Shown here: in pieces, positions 23,325-34,963 of the stretch
Layout of the letters: every line of letters starts with the position of its first letter
Position numbering within the stretch: position 1 is the stretch's first letter
NCBI RefSeq assembly: GCF_003086295.3
Contig: NC_092038.1
Span: 101,215,837 to 101,279,836, forward strand
Direction of reading: 5' to 3'
Length of the DNA: 64,000 nucleotides
DNA from: Arachis hypogaea
Taxonomy: Eukaryota > Streptophyta > Magnoliopsida > Fabales > Fabaceae
The notes under the pieces: model-generated
The model's input: the letters and a program-made list of their open reading frames with translations, nothing else
What the model was told of the DNA's origin: nothing
Databases searched by the model: none
Made by a program: the position numbers and the translations under genes

Positions 23325-24437
23325 TCAACAACCTTGATTTTGAGAAGTAGATGCTCCCTCAGCTTGAGAGGAGAACTTTTGGCGTTTCAATTCTTGGATT
23401 TCACGCCCCTGCTTCTCTTGCTCCTTCAGCAATTTGCAGAGCATGCAGTTCTGATTCTGCTGTTCTTCCTTCAGTTGCTCCATAGTCTCTTGCAGCTTGT
23501 TAATAGATGCTTCTAGGCTGGACCAGTAGTCAATTCTTGGGAATTCAGGGAGGAATTCCTGCGCCCTCCTCTTGATGGAGTTGTCTTGCACTTGTCCTTC
23601 CATTGACTTCTTGGTGATTGGGTGTTCAATGGGTATGAACTCATCTACTCCCATCTTCACCCCAGCCTCTTTACAGAGCAAGGAAATCAAGCTTGGGTAG
23701 GCCAATTTGGCTTCAGTGGAATTCTTATTTGTAATTGTGTAAATCTCACAAGCAATCACATGATGAACCTCCACTTCTTTTCCAAGCATAATGCAATGAA
23801 TCATCACTGCTCTCTTGATGGTGACCTCAGAACGGTTGCTAGTGGGCAATATGGAACGCCCAATAAAGTCTAGCCAACCTCTTGCAATTGGCTTGAGGTC
23901 TCCCCTCTTGAGTTGGTTTGGGACACCCTTTGAATTGGTTATCCACTTAGTCCCAGGGAGGCAAATGTCCTCTAGAACTTGATCCAACCCTTTATCTACT
24001 CTCACCATCCTCCTATTGAAGGAGTCAGGATCATCTTGTAGTTGAGGTAGTTTGAAGATTTCTCTTATTTTGTCCAGATGAAAGTACATAACTTTCCCTC
24101 TGACCATGGTTCTGTAGGTATGGTAAGCAGTTCCAGTCATTCTCTGCTTATCTATCAACCACAGATTAGAGTAGAATTCCTGAACCATGTTCCTTCCAAC
24201 CTTTATTTCAGGATTGGTCAGAACTTCCCATCCTCTGTTTCGAATTTGCTCTTGGATCTCCGGATATTCATCTTCTTTCAGATCAAATTTGACTTCCGGG
24301 ATCACTGACCTCAGACCCATTATTTTGTGATAATGGTCTTCATGTTCTTTGGTTAAGAACTTCTCTTGATTCCAAAGATTCTTTGGATTAGTCTCTTTCT
24401 TTCCTCTTGAGTTAGTTTGTTTTCCCTTGGGAGCCAT
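23325..24437 (-). CDS. E5 third ORF, intact (plant-transposon-protein type)
   Basis: It is 370 residues from MAPKGKQ (24437); a longer frame starts at 24482, but the inner Met matches the starts in E1 and E9. The N-terminus is Lys-rich. A conserved core at about 186-230 (RGWLDFIGRSILPTSNRSEV, then IHCIMLGKEVEVHH) resembles what I know as the putative plant transposon protein domain of Athila ORFs. Residues 310-355 form a Gln/Glu/Leu coiled coil (INKLQETMEQLKEEQQ), and the tail is Ser/Gln-rich. I see no signal peptide or membrane helix, so it looks like a soluble protein rather than an envelope. It lies about 430 bp after the word array and follows the hairpin block at 24492-24513. Its open frame in a young copy suggests it is still used. 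Confidence 0.85.
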   Translation of the reverse strand: MAPKGKQTNSRGKKETNPKNLWNQEKFLTKEHEDHYHKIMGLRSVIPEVKFDLKEDEYPEIQEQIRNRGWEVLTNPEIKVGRNMVQEFYSNLWLIDKQRMTGTAYHTYRTMVRGKVMYFHLDKIREIFKLPQLQDDPDSFNRRMVRVDKGLDQVLEDICLPGTKWITNSKGVPNQLKRGDLKPIARGWLDFIGRSILPTSNRSEVTIKRAVMIHCIMLGKEVEVHHVIACEIYTITNKNSTEAKLAYPSLISLLCKEAGVKMGVDEFIPIEHPITKKSMEGQVQDNSIKRRAQEFLPEFPRIDYWSSLEASINKLQETMEQLKEEQQNQNCMLCKLLKEQEKQGREIQELKRQKFSSQAEGASTSQNQGC

Positions 24438-24862
24438 GATCTTGATAGATCTTGGCTCAGTGATCACGGAAAAGCACACCAAACTTAGAGGTTTTGCTTG
24501 TCCTCAAGCAAAAAGAAAAGAAAGAAGAGAAGAGAGAGAGAGAGGAAGAGGAAATTCGAATGGTGTGAGGGATGAGGGGTGAAAAACGTTCATTTATAGA
24601 GTGGGGGGAGGAGAATTTCGAAAACAAAAGAGAGATTTGAAAGGAGATTTGAGAAGATATGGAAAGAAATTGAGAAAAGGGTGAGTTTTTGAAGAAGAAT
24701 TGGGATTAATTTGAAATAGATTTGAAGAATGGTTTTGATTTGTGAAGATTTGAAAGTGAATGATGAAAGGTTGAAGTGCATTTATGTAGAAGAGTATGGG
24801 TAAAAAGAGGAAAGTTTGAAAAAAATTGAGTTGAAAACAAAAGTGTGGTCCCCCCCACCTTT
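24438..24862 (-). other. E5 spacer upstream of the third ORF
   Basis: It carries the hairpin TTTTGCTTG-TCCT-CAAGCAAAA (24492-24513) beside ACACCAAACTTAGAGG (about 24476-24491), then a GA-rich stretch and A/T-rich sequence. This is the same arrangement as before the third ORF in E1, E8 and E9. Confidence 0.7.
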
Positions 24863-25165
24863 CTGGCGTTAAACGCCCAGAATGGCACCCATTCTGGCGT
24901 TTAACGCCCATATGGCACCCCTTTTGGGCGTTTAACGCCCAGCCAGGTGCCCTGGCTGGCGTTAAACGCCAGAAAACCTTCCTCACTGGGCGTTTTTCTG
25001 AACGCCCAGTGGTGCTGCACACCTGGCGTTAAACGCCCAGAATGGTGCCCATTCTGGCGTTTAACGCCCAAAATGGCACCATTCCTGGCGTTAAACGCCC
25101 AGAATGGTACCCATTCTGGCGTTTAACGCCCAAAATGCCCCTTACTGGCGTTTTTTCGCCAGTAA
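24863..25165. repeat. GGCGTTNAACGCC word array of E5
   Basis: About ten units alternate GGCGTTAAACGCC and GGCGTTTAACGCC, with CAGAATGG(T/C)(A/G)CCCATTC-like linkers that are more regular than in the E1 family. The last unit is GGCGTTTTTTCGCC. Spacing is about 30 bases. Confidence 0.95.
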
Positions 25166-25327
25166 GCTCATTTTCTCTGCTTTTTGAGCTGAATCCTTCT
25201 GTAACTCTGTGAATTCCTTCATTTTTGATATTTGCCTCTGTAGGAACTAATCATATAACCTCCTAATGACTGGGTTGCCTCCCAGCAAGCGCTTCTTTAC
25301 TGTCTTTAGCTGGACTTTCACTGAGAA

Positions 25328-28300
25328 TCACTCAAGTCTCAGTTTTGAGCATTCCTGCTCAAAATTTCCTTCAAGATAGTGCTTGATTCTCTGTCCATTA
25401 ACAATGAACTTCTTGTCAGAATCAATATCCTGAAGCTCAACATATCCATATGGTGACACTCCTGTAATCACATACGGACCCCTCCAACGGGATTTGAGTT
25501 TTCCTGGAAACAGTTTGAGCCTAGAGTTGAAGAGCAGAACTTTTTGTCCTGGCTCAAAGACTCTGGTTGACAACTTCTTGTCATGCCATTTCTTTGCCTT
25601 TTCCTTATAGATTTTTGCATTTTCAAAGGCATTGAGTCTGAACTCCTCTAGCTCATTTAGCTGGAGCAGTCTTTTTTCACTAGCTAACTGTGCATCCATG
25701 TTTAGGAATCTGGTTGCCCAGTAGGCTTTATGTTCCAGTTCCACAGGCAAATGGCAGGCCTTCCCATACACCAGTTGGTATGGAGAGGTTCCTATAGGAG
25801 TCTTGAATGCTATTCTGTATGCCCACAGAGCATCATCCAAGCTCTTTGCCCAATCCTTTCTTCGGGCCATCACAGTCCGTTCCAGGATTCTCTTTAGCTC
25901 TCTGTTAGAGACCTCAGCTTGTCCATTTGTCTGTGGATGATACGGAGTTGCCACTTTGTGGCTAATTCCATATCTAACCATAGCAAGGTGTAGCTGTTTA
26001 TTGCAGAAATGAGTGCCCCCATCACTGATTAGCACTCTGGGAACGCCAAATCTGCTGAAAATGTTTTTCTGGAGGAATTTCAGTACGGTCTTAGTATCAT
26101 TGGTGGGTGTAGCAATCGCTTCTACCCACTTAGATACATAGTCCACTGCCACCAGAATGTAAGTGTTTGAGTATGATGGTGGGAATGGCCCCATGAAGTC
26201 AATTCCCCATACATCAAACAACTCTACCTCTAATATCCCTTGTTGAGGCATGGCATATCCATGAGGCAGGTTACCAGCTCTTTGGCAACTGTCACAGTTA
26301 CGCACAAACTCTCGGGAATCTTTATAGAGAGTAGGCCAGTAGAAGCCACATTGGAGGACTTTAGTGGCTGTTCGCTCACTTCCAAAATGTCCTCCATACT
26401 GTGATCCATGGCAGTGCCATAGGATCCTTTGTGCTTCTTCTCTGGGTACACACCTGCGGATCACTCCGTCAGCACATCTCTTAAAGAGATATGGTTCATC
26501 CCAGAGGTAGTACTTGGCATCTGAAATTAATTTCTTTCTCTGCATGTAACTGTACTCTTTGGGTATGAACCTCACGGCTTTAAAATTTGCAATATCTGCA
26601 AACCATGGAGCTTCCTGAATGGCAAATAGTTGCTCATCTGGGAAAGTCTCTGAGATCTCAGTAGAAGGGAGGGATGCCCCAGCTACTGGTTCTATTCGGG
26701 ACAGATGATCTGCTACTTGGTTCTCTGTCCCTTTTCTGTCTCTTATTTCTATATCAAACTCTTGCAGAAGCAACACCCATCTAATGAGCCTGGGTTTTGA
26801 ATCCTGCTTTGTGAGTAGATATTTAAGAGCAGCATGGTCAGTGTACACAACCACTTTGGATCCCACTAAATAGGATCTAAACTTGTCAATGGCATAAACC
26901 ACTGCAAGTAACTCTTTTTCTGTTGTTGTGTAGTTCTTCTGTGCGTCATTTAGAACACGGCTGGCATAGTAAATGACGTGCAGAAGCTTGTTATGCCTAT
27001 GTCCCAACACTGCACCAATGGCATGGTCACTGGCATCACACATTAGTTCAAATGGCAATGTCCAATCTGGTGCAGAGATAACTGGTGCTGTGACCAACTT
27101 AGCTTTTAGGGTCTCAAATGCCTGCAGACACTGTGTGTCAAACACAAATGGTGTGTCAGCAGCTAGCAGGTTACTCAGAGGTTTTGCAATTTTCGAAAAA
27201 TCCTTTATAAACCTTCTGTAGAATCCTGCATGCCCAAGAAAGCTTCTGATTGCCTTAACATTGGCAGGTGGTGGTAATTTTTCAATTACCTCCACCTTTG
27301 CCTTATCCACCTCTATTCCCTTGCTTGAAATTTTGTGCCCAAGGACAATTCCTTCAGTCACCATAAAGTGACATTTCTCCCAGTTTAAAACCAGGTTAGT
27401 CTCTTGGCACCTTTTCAAGACAAGTGCTAGGTGATTAAGACAGGAGCTAAATGAGTCTCCATATACTGAAAAGTCATCCATGAAGACTTCCAGAAATTTC
27501 TCTACCATATCTGAGAAGATAGAGAGCATGCACCTCTGAAAGGTTGCAGGTGCATTGCACAGACCAAAAGGCATTCTCCTATAGGCAAACACGCCTGAAG
27601 GGTAGGTGAATGCTGTTTTCTCTTGGTCCTGGGGGTCTACTGCAATTTGGTTGTAGCCTGAATAGCCATCCAAAAAGCAGTAATAATCATGGCCAGCTAG
27701 TCTTTCTAGCATTTGGTCTATGAATGGTAAAGGAAAATGATCCTTTCTGGTGGCTGTATTGAGCCTTCTGTAGTCAATACACATGCGCCACCCTGTGACT
27801 GTCCTTGTGGGAACCAGTTCATTTTTTTCATTATGAACCACTGTCATGCCTCCCTTTTTGGGAACAACTTGGACAGGGCTCACCCAGGGGCTATCAGAAA
27901 TAGGATAAATAATCCCAGCCTCTAGTAATTTAGTGACCTCTTTCTGCACCACCTCCTTCATGGCAGGATTTAGCCTCCTCTGTGGTTGGACCACTGGTTT
28001 GGCATTATCCTCCAATAGGATCTTGTGCATGCATCTAGCTGGGCTAATACCCTTAAGATCACTTATGGACCACCCAAGAGCTGTCTTGTGTGTCCTTAGC
28101 ACTTGAATCAGTGCTTCCTCTTCCTGTGAATTTAAAGCAGAGCTTATAATCACTGGAAAAGTGTCACCCTCTCCCAGAAATGCATATTTCAGGGATGGTG
28201 GTAGTGGTTTGAGTTCAGGCTTGGGAGGCTTATCCTCCTCCTGAGGAATTTTCGAAAATTCCTTTGCCTCCTCTAGTTCTTCTTGATCAGGTTGAGCATC

Positions 28301-30334
28301 TTTGAAGATGTCCTCAAGCTCTGATTCTAGGCTCTCAGCCATATTGATCTCTTCTACCAGAGAGTCAATAATGTCAGCGCCCATGCAGTCATTTGGTGTG
28401 TCTGGATGCTGCATGGCTTTTACAGCATTCAACTTGAACTCATCCTCATTGACTCTCAAGGTCACTTCCCCTTTTTGTACATCAATGAGAGTTCGTCCAG
28501 TTGCTAGGAAAGGTCTTCCTAGAATGAGAGTTGCACTTTTGTGCTCCTCCATTTCCAGCACCACAAAGTCAGTTGGAAAGGCAAACGGCCCAACTTTGAC
28601 AATCATGTCCTCAATTATGCCTGATGGGTATTTAATGGAGCCATCAGCAAGTTGGAGGCATATCCGGGTTGGTTTGACTTCTCCAGTCAACCCAAGCTTT
28701 CTGATAGTGGATGCAGGTATTAGATTGATGCTTGCTCCAAGATCACATAGGGCTGTCTTAGTGCAAGCACCTTCTAATGTGCATGGTATCATAAAGCTTC
28801 CTGGATCTTGAAGCTTTTCTGGTAAGCTCTTTAATATGACTGCGCTGCATTCTTCAGTGAGAAACACTTTTTCAGTTTCTCTCCAATCCTTCTTATGACT
28901 TAAGATTTCTTTCATGAACTTAGCATAAGAAGGTATTTGCTCAAGTGCCTCTGCAAACGGAATCTTTATTTCAAGAGTCCTTAGATAGTCTGCAAAGCGG
29001 GCAAATTGCTTATCCTGCTCCGCTTGGCGGAGTTTTTGAGGATAAGGCATCTTGGCTTTATATTCTTCAACCTTAGATGCTGCAGGTTTATTCCTTACAG
29101 AAGTGGTTGAAGAAGCCTTGTTAGAGGGATTACTGTCAGCACTCTCAGGTGTCTGATCTTCCCTTGGCGTTTGAACGCCAGGAATGGGTGAAGTTTGGGC
29201 GTTAAACGCCAACTTCTCTCCCTTTTCTGGCGTTTGAACGCCAGAACTGGGCAAGGAATGGGCGTTTAACGCCAGCTTTCCTTCCCTTTCTGGCGTTTGA
29301 ACGCCAACAGCATTCCTCTCTGGGCTCTTACTGTCCTCAGAGGGATTTTGAACAGTGGTGTGGTTGTCCTCTGTCAATTGTTCCTTGATTGGCTTTTTAC
29401 TCTTTTGAGCAGTGTTACTCAGGGTCTTCCCACTCCTCAATTGAACTGCTTGACATTCCTCTGTTATCTGTTTAGATATTTGCTATTTTGCTTGATTCAA
29501 CTGCAGTTCTATGCTCTTGTTAGCAACTTTAGTTTCATAGAGCATCTCTTTAAAGTCTGCTAACTGTTCTGTCATCAGGAGCAATTGTTGATTAAGCTCA
29601 TTTATCTGTTCTTGAGGACTAGGGTCAGTGACTACTGCCATGACTTCCTCTTTTGGAGAGAACTCATTGCTAGAGTACAAATATTGGTTTCTAGCAACAG
29701 TGTCTATAAGCTCTTGAGCTTCTTCAATTGTCTTCCTCATGTGTATAGATCCACCAGCTGAGTGGTCTAAAGACATCTGAGCTTTTTCTGTAAGCCCATA
29801 GTAGAAAATGTCTAACTGTACCCACTCTGAAAACATTTCAGAGGGACATTTCCTTAGCATACCTCTATACCTCTCCCAGGCATTGTAAAGGGATTCATTA
29901 TCCTCTTGTTTAAAGCCTTGGATGTCCAGCCTTAGCTGTGTCATCCTTTTAGGAGGGTAAAAATGATTCAGGAATTTGTCTGACAACTGTTTCCATGTCT
30001 TTATGCTTGCTGTAGGTTGATTATTCAACCACCTTTTAGCTTGATCTTTTACAGCAAATGGAAACAGTAATAGTCTGTAGACATCCTGATCTACCTCTTT
30101 ATCATGTACTGTGTCAGCAATTTGTAAAAACTGTGCCAGAAACTCAGTAGGTTCTTCCTGTGGAAGACCGGAATACTGGCAATTTTGCTGCACTATGATA
30201 ATGAGTTGAGGATTTAGTTCAAAGCTGCTTGCTTTGATGGGAGGTGTACAGATGCTACTCCCATATGCAGCTGTAATGGGGTTAGCATATGACCCCAGAG
30301 TCCTTTTGGACTGATTGATCCCACTTAAGTCCAT
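25328..30334 (-). CDS. gag-pol: E5 gag-pol, one in-frame TAG between gag and protease
   Basis: The frame runs from MDLSGINQS (30334) to 25328, 1,669 codons including the stop, with a single TAG at 29483-29485 (codon 284). It encodes gag ([34 protein letters not shown]), a linker with GVQTPE and LAFNAQ word-array peptides (29164-29311), protease [13 protein letters not shown] with FMDDFSVYG, RNase H (CDASDH, TEKEL, TDHAAL), integrase ([41 protein letters not shown]) and a WRGPYVI C-terminus. The rest of the frame is clean. The TAG may be a plain nonsense change, or it could reduce Pol relative to Gag by readthrough. In E1 this position is not a stop. Confidence 0.93.
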
Positions 30335-30427
30335 GATGGACAAATGGGAAATGATAATGATTGCAAAGAGATAAATTTTGTTTTTTTCTTTTTTTTTTTG
30401 AATAAACGAAAAAATAAAATAAAACAA

Positions 30428-30879
30428 AGGAAAATTAAAGTAAAAATTCGAAAATCAAAAAGAAAATAAAATCAAAGCAAATTGAAAACTGAATCAATTA
30501 GTTAATTAAAAAGATTTTGAAAACAGCAATTAGAAAGATATGATTGAAAAATTTTTATGAAAAAGATTTGATTTTTTAAAAAGAGGAAAGAGAAAAACAC
30601 AAAAAGACACCAAACTTAAAATTTTTGAAAATCAAACACAAAATTTTCGAAAATTTTTAAGGGAAAAACACAAAGAGGACACCAAACTTAGAATTTTTGT
30701 AAATCAAAAAGGGACTAAAAATATGCAAAAATCGAAAATCAAAAGAAAAACAAAAGCATGCAATTGACACCAAACTTAGAATATGAAACTAGATTCAACT
30801 AAAAGACAATAAACCAACAAAAATAAAAAAGTCCTAATCTAAGCAACAAGATAGGCCGTCAGTTGTCCAAACTCAACAA
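30428..30879 (-). other. E5 leader
   Basis: A short A-rich leader. Sense-strand AAGTTTGGTGTC words occur at about 30607, 30681 and 30768 (plus strand GACACCAAACTT). It lacks the tRNA-like segment seen in the E1 leader. Confidence 0.7.
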
Positions 30880-30897
30880 TCCCCGACAACGGCGCCA
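30880..30897 (-). other. E5 primer binding site, tRNA-Asp type
   Basis: Sense TGGCGCCGTTGTCGGGGA, one base different from the E1 and E9 sites, six bases inside the LTR edge at 30904. Confidence 0.9.
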
Positions 30898-30903
30898 AAA
30901 ACT

Positions 30904-32436
30904 TGGTGCACGAAATTGCAATCACACTTTTGCAATCCCGCACAACTAACCAGCAAGTGTACTGGGTCGTCCAAGTAATACCTTGCGTGAGCAAGGGTCG
31001 ATCCCACAGAGATTGTCGGCTTGAAGCAAGCTATGGTTATCTTGTAAATCTTAGTCAGGATATCAGAAATTATCAGGATTGATTGTGAAAAGCAAAAGAA
31101 CATGAAATGATTACTTGTTTTGCAGTAATGGAGAATAGGTTGAGGTTTGGAGATGCTCCATCTTCTGAATCGCTGCTTTCCTACTGTCTTCTTCTTCAAA
31201 CACGCAAGTCTCCTTCCATGGCAAGCTGTATGTAGGGTTTCACCGATGTCAATGGCTACCTCCCATCCTCTCATTGGAACGATTCCTAATGCCCTGTCAC
31301 GGCACGGCATTCCATCTGTCGGTTCTCAATCAGGCCGGAATAGAATCCAGTGATTCTTTTGCGTCTGTCACTAACGCCCCGCCTTCAGGAGATTGAAGCA
31401 CGTCACAGTCATTCAGTCATTGAATCCTACTCAGAATACCACAGACAAGGTTTAGACCTTCCGGATTCTCTTGAATGCCGCCATCAATTCTAGCTTATAC
31501 CACGAAGATTCCGGTTAAAGAATCCAAGAGATAACTACTTAATCTAAGGTAGAACGGAGGTGGTTGTCAAGCACACGTTCATAGTTGAGAATGATGATGA
31601 TTGTCACGGATCATCACATTCATCCGGATTAAGAACAAGTATTATCTTAGAATGGAAGCAAGCATGATTGAATGAGAAACAGTAGTAATTGCATTAATCC
31701 ATCAAGACACAGCAGAGCTCCTCACCCCCAACCATGGGGTTTAGAGACTCATGCTGTGGAAGAAAACATGTAAAAATATCATAAGGTCATCAAAAAGTTG
31801 CATAGGGTACTGATACAATGTCAAAAGATCCTATAAATAGTAAACTAGTGTCCTAAGGTTTACAGAAATGAGTAAATGACAGAAAAATCCACTTCCGGGC
31901 CCACTTGGTGTGTGCTTGGGCTGAGCAATGAAGGAATTTCGTGTAGAGACCTTTTCTGGAGTTAAACGCCAGTTCTCATGCCAGTTTGGGCGTTTAACTC
32001 CAAATTTTATGCCAGTTCCGGCGTTTAACGCTGGAATTTCTGTAGGTGACTTTGAGCGCCGGTTTGGGCCATCAAATCTTGGGCAAAGTATGGACTATTA
32101 TATATTGCTGGAAAGCCCAGGATGTCTACTTTCCAACGCCGTTGAGAGCGCGCCAATTGGACTTCTGTAGCTCCAGAAAATCCGCTTCGAGTGCAGGGAG
32201 GTCAGAATCCAACAGCATCTGCAGTCCTTTTTGGTCTCGGAATCAGATTTTTGCTCAGGACCCTCAATTTCAGCCAGAAAATACCTGAAGTCACAGAAAA
32301 ACACACAAACTCATAGTAAAGTCCAGAAAAGTGAATTTTAGCTAAAAACTAATAAAAATATACTAAAAACTAACTAGATTATACTAAAAACATACTAAAA
32401 ACAATGCCAAAAAGCATACAAATTATCCGCTCATCA
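30904..32436 (-). repeat. E5 5' LTR (1,533 bp)
   Basis: Plus-strand edges are TGGTGCACGAAATTG and CCGCTCATCA, followed by the TAGGG duplication. A TATA-like CTATAAATAG, almost its own reverse complement, is at about 31830-31839, so it could act in either direction. Confidence 0.95.
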
Positions 32437-32441
32437 TAGGG

Positions 32442-32820
32442 CCATATAGTGAATGACATGACCGTCTTTTACCATAATTTGAAAGCTCATGCCCGGATTC
32501 TTGCTCCTAATGCCGATCTCACTTTGTTTAGTATGGACAACTTTGTGGAGGATAGTAAGATCGTGCCAGCCCCTGATGATGACGAGACTCCTGCCTCTGA
32601 TCCTCATGCCAAGGCTACTGTGGCCCCTTCTGTTGAAACATCCCGACCCAAGGCAGACTCCTACGTGGAGATCTTAAATGGCCCAGATGGTGCTGTCAGA
32701 GTTATCCCGATTTCGGTCATTCCTCCAGCTCCTCAGGATGCGGCGACAGGAGCGAGCTGGATCCTCTATGATCTCTTTTTATTTTCTCTTTTGATTATGG
32801 TCCACTTTGTAGACCTTTAA
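32442..32820 (+). pseudogene. E4 antisense extra ORF, second part
   Basis: This continues the frame broken by E5. Once one TAGGG copy is discounted, the phase from the 20320-20847 segment is kept. It encodes a Pro/Asp/Ala-rich tail (PAPDDDETPASDPHAKATV) and ends in a hydrophobic stretch (LFLFSLLIMV) before TAA at 32820. The hydrophobic end could be read-out into former intron or UTR rather than a real membrane segment. Confidence 0.6.
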
Positions 32821-33830
32821 ACTCTTTATTGTAATATTTTTGGGTTGTTCTTTGACACTTTATGATTGCTTCCTAGCAATCTTTTAGTCTTTAAAAACAT
32901 TTCCACTCTTGGGTTGCTATTAGGTAACCTTCGAGTTTTAATGCTTTAACTTTTTTAAACTTTCTTGTTTGTTCCATTTGGTAGTGTAGTGGCTGTTTCC
33001 TGGGTAGCGTTTTTAAGGAATGCTTACCTTTTTGAGCCTTTCTGGCCAATACCCTACCTGAGGGGCTTGAGGTAGTGTTCTGTCGTGAGCTACCTTTTAT
33101 TTTACTGGCCTTTTGCTTTTTTATTGTTGTGTTGACAACTTTTGCCGAGTTTCTGTTTTGGCAAATTCATCCTTGCAGTTCTAGCGTCGGCACTTCGAGC
33201 CCTTAGTCGGGTTCCAATACGCTTTTGAGGTAGCGTTCTATTATGAACTTTTACCTTTTAGCTATTTTTTGGACGACTTTTGAGCTTTGTCTGGGCTTGT
33301 GATTGCTTTTACTTTTTAAGTAATGTCCTTTTCGAACTTCTACCTTTTAGCTTAGCAACTTTGACACTAGGTTTTTCAACCTTTTCTAACCTTCGCGCGG
33401 TTAGGAAGGCGTTGTTCCCTTTTTACTGATCCTTTGACTGGTTTGACTTCTCTGTCGGGCCTTTTTAAGTTATTTTTTGCAACTTTGTTTTTTATCCGAC
33501 CTCATCAAGTCGCTTTATACGAGTTGCTTTTATAACTTCTCACATTAATTTGGACCTCGCCTCTTCACCTTGCCGACCTTTCCTAGTCGAGCAATGATTT
33601 TTTTTTTCGAGCATAAATTAATGCACCTTGGTAGGAAACTTTTTAGGAAATCTCTGTTTTTATTAGAGTAAAATGCAATGAATCAAAGTAAAAATGTAAA
33701 TAAGAGTATATACATGTGTGTGGTTACCGTGCAAGTTTGCCGCCTTCAGGTCTTGGCATGGTGCCTCATTAAAAAACTCTTTAGTGGGAAAAAGAGCACA
33801 CCTTGGCTCAAGATCTTTCTTTAGCTACAG
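32821..33830. other. E4 spacer between antisense ORF and pol
   Basis: T-rich on the plus strand, with degenerate phrases such as GCAACTTT, ACCTTTTAGCT and GTTCT(G/A)T(C/T)(G/A)TGA(G/A)CT. No convincing frame. This is where the two convergent transcripts (pol minus, extra ORF plus) would end. Confidence 0.6.
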
Positions 33831-34963
33831 TACCTTCTTAGGTTACAGGCGTGCCAAAACCTCGGGAGCGCCCGTCCTTGGAGGTCGGCCATCCTATAGT
33901 AACCTTTTCCTAGTACTTTCGTGATCCGGTATGGTCCTTTCCAGTTAGCTGCTAGCTTTCCTTCTCCTGAACGGCCTGCTCTGATGTCATTTCGGATCAG
34001 AATGAGGTTGTTGGTAGCGAAGCTTCGTTAGATTACCTTTCAGTTGTACCTTGATGCCATTCGATGCTTCAGGGCTTCCTCTTTAATCTGAGCTCTTTCT
34101 CGAACTTCTGAAAGCAGGTCGAGTTCTTCTTTCTGCTCTTTGGAGTTGCTGTCCTCATTGTAGAAGATCACCCTAGGGGATCCTTCATTTACTTTAATGG
34201 GGATCATTGCCTCCATTCCATAAGCAATTCGGAAGTGGGATTCATCCGTGGTGGAGTGTGGTGTTATCCGGTACGCCCATAGGACTTGGGGGAGCTCTTC
34301 AGCCCAGGCTCCTTTTGCGGCCTGTAGTTGGTGTTTTAAACCAACCAATATGACTTTGTTTGTGGCCTCCGCTTGTCTGTTGGCTTGTGGGTGTTCTACT
34401 AAAGTGAACTGGTGTTTGATTTTTAAATCAGCTACCAGGTTCCTGAAGCCTATATCAGTGAACTGAGTCCCATTGTCTCTAGTGATGGAGTGGGGAACCC
34501 CAAACCTTATGACAATGTTTCTATACAGGAACTTTCGACTTCTCTGTGCGGTGGCGGTGGCAAATGGTTCTGCTTCGATCCATTTTGTGAAGTAGTTTAT
34601 TCCTACAGTGAGGAATTTGACTTTCCTTGATCCCTGGGGGAATGGTACGAGGAGGTCAAGACCCCACTTTGCGAACGGCCAGGGTGAGGTGATGCAAATA
34701 AGCTCTTTAGGTAGGGCGATGTGGAAGTTGGCGTGCTTCTGCCATGGAGAGCATGTTTTGACGAACTCAGCCGCTTCTTTCTGTAGGGTCAGCCAATAGA
34801 AGCCGGCTCGAAGTACCTTTTTGGATAGTGCCCGTGCTCCGAGGTGGTTGCCGCACATGCCGTTGTGAACGTCTTCGAGGACCTCCCTTGTGGCGGAAGT
34901 CAGGACGCACTTTAGGAAGGGTATTGAAACCCCTCTTCTGTATAGGACATCGTGTACCAAAGT
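33831..34963 (-). pseudogene. E4 integrase region
   Basis: The main open stretch (34960-34040) has the zinc-binding pair HNGMCGNHLG. The following pair reads CSPWQKHA, where a Cys-x2-Cys is expected, so one metal ligand is Trp. The catalytic core keeps Asp in GLDLLVPFP, Asp in TRDNGTQF and Glu in QAEATNK (with NGQ changed to NRQ). A stop at about 34037 precedes the C-terminal part (WKGPYRITKVLGKGYYRMAD), which ends at 33831. The Tat-type motifs fit; the enzyme is almost certainly dead. Confidence 0.85.

Larger units (their letters stand above)
20850..32436 (-). mobile_element. E5: complete Athila-type Ty3/gypsy element, 11,587 bp
   Basis: Two LTRs of equal length (1,533 bp) bound the element, which has a perfect TAGGG duplication and a one-mismatch tRNA-Asp primer site. 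In sense order: gag-pol, word array, third ORF and 3' UTR. By eye the LTRs differ at about ten positions (roughly 99.3% identical), so it is fairly young. It forms a subfamily apart from E1, E8 and E9, with a different LTR body and a FMDDFSVYG catalytic box. The single coding lesion I see is an in-frame TAG at the gag-protease boundary. Confidence 0.96.

Noticed and set aside
23325..24437. Calling the third ORF an envelope gene of an endogenous virus
   Set aside because: No signal peptide, membrane segment or glycoprotein features; position alone is not enough.
29483..29500. TMV-type readthrough signal after the E5 TAG
   Set aside because: The following codons CAA-ATA miss the CAR-YYA context at the fourth base, so I list readthrough only as an open possibility.
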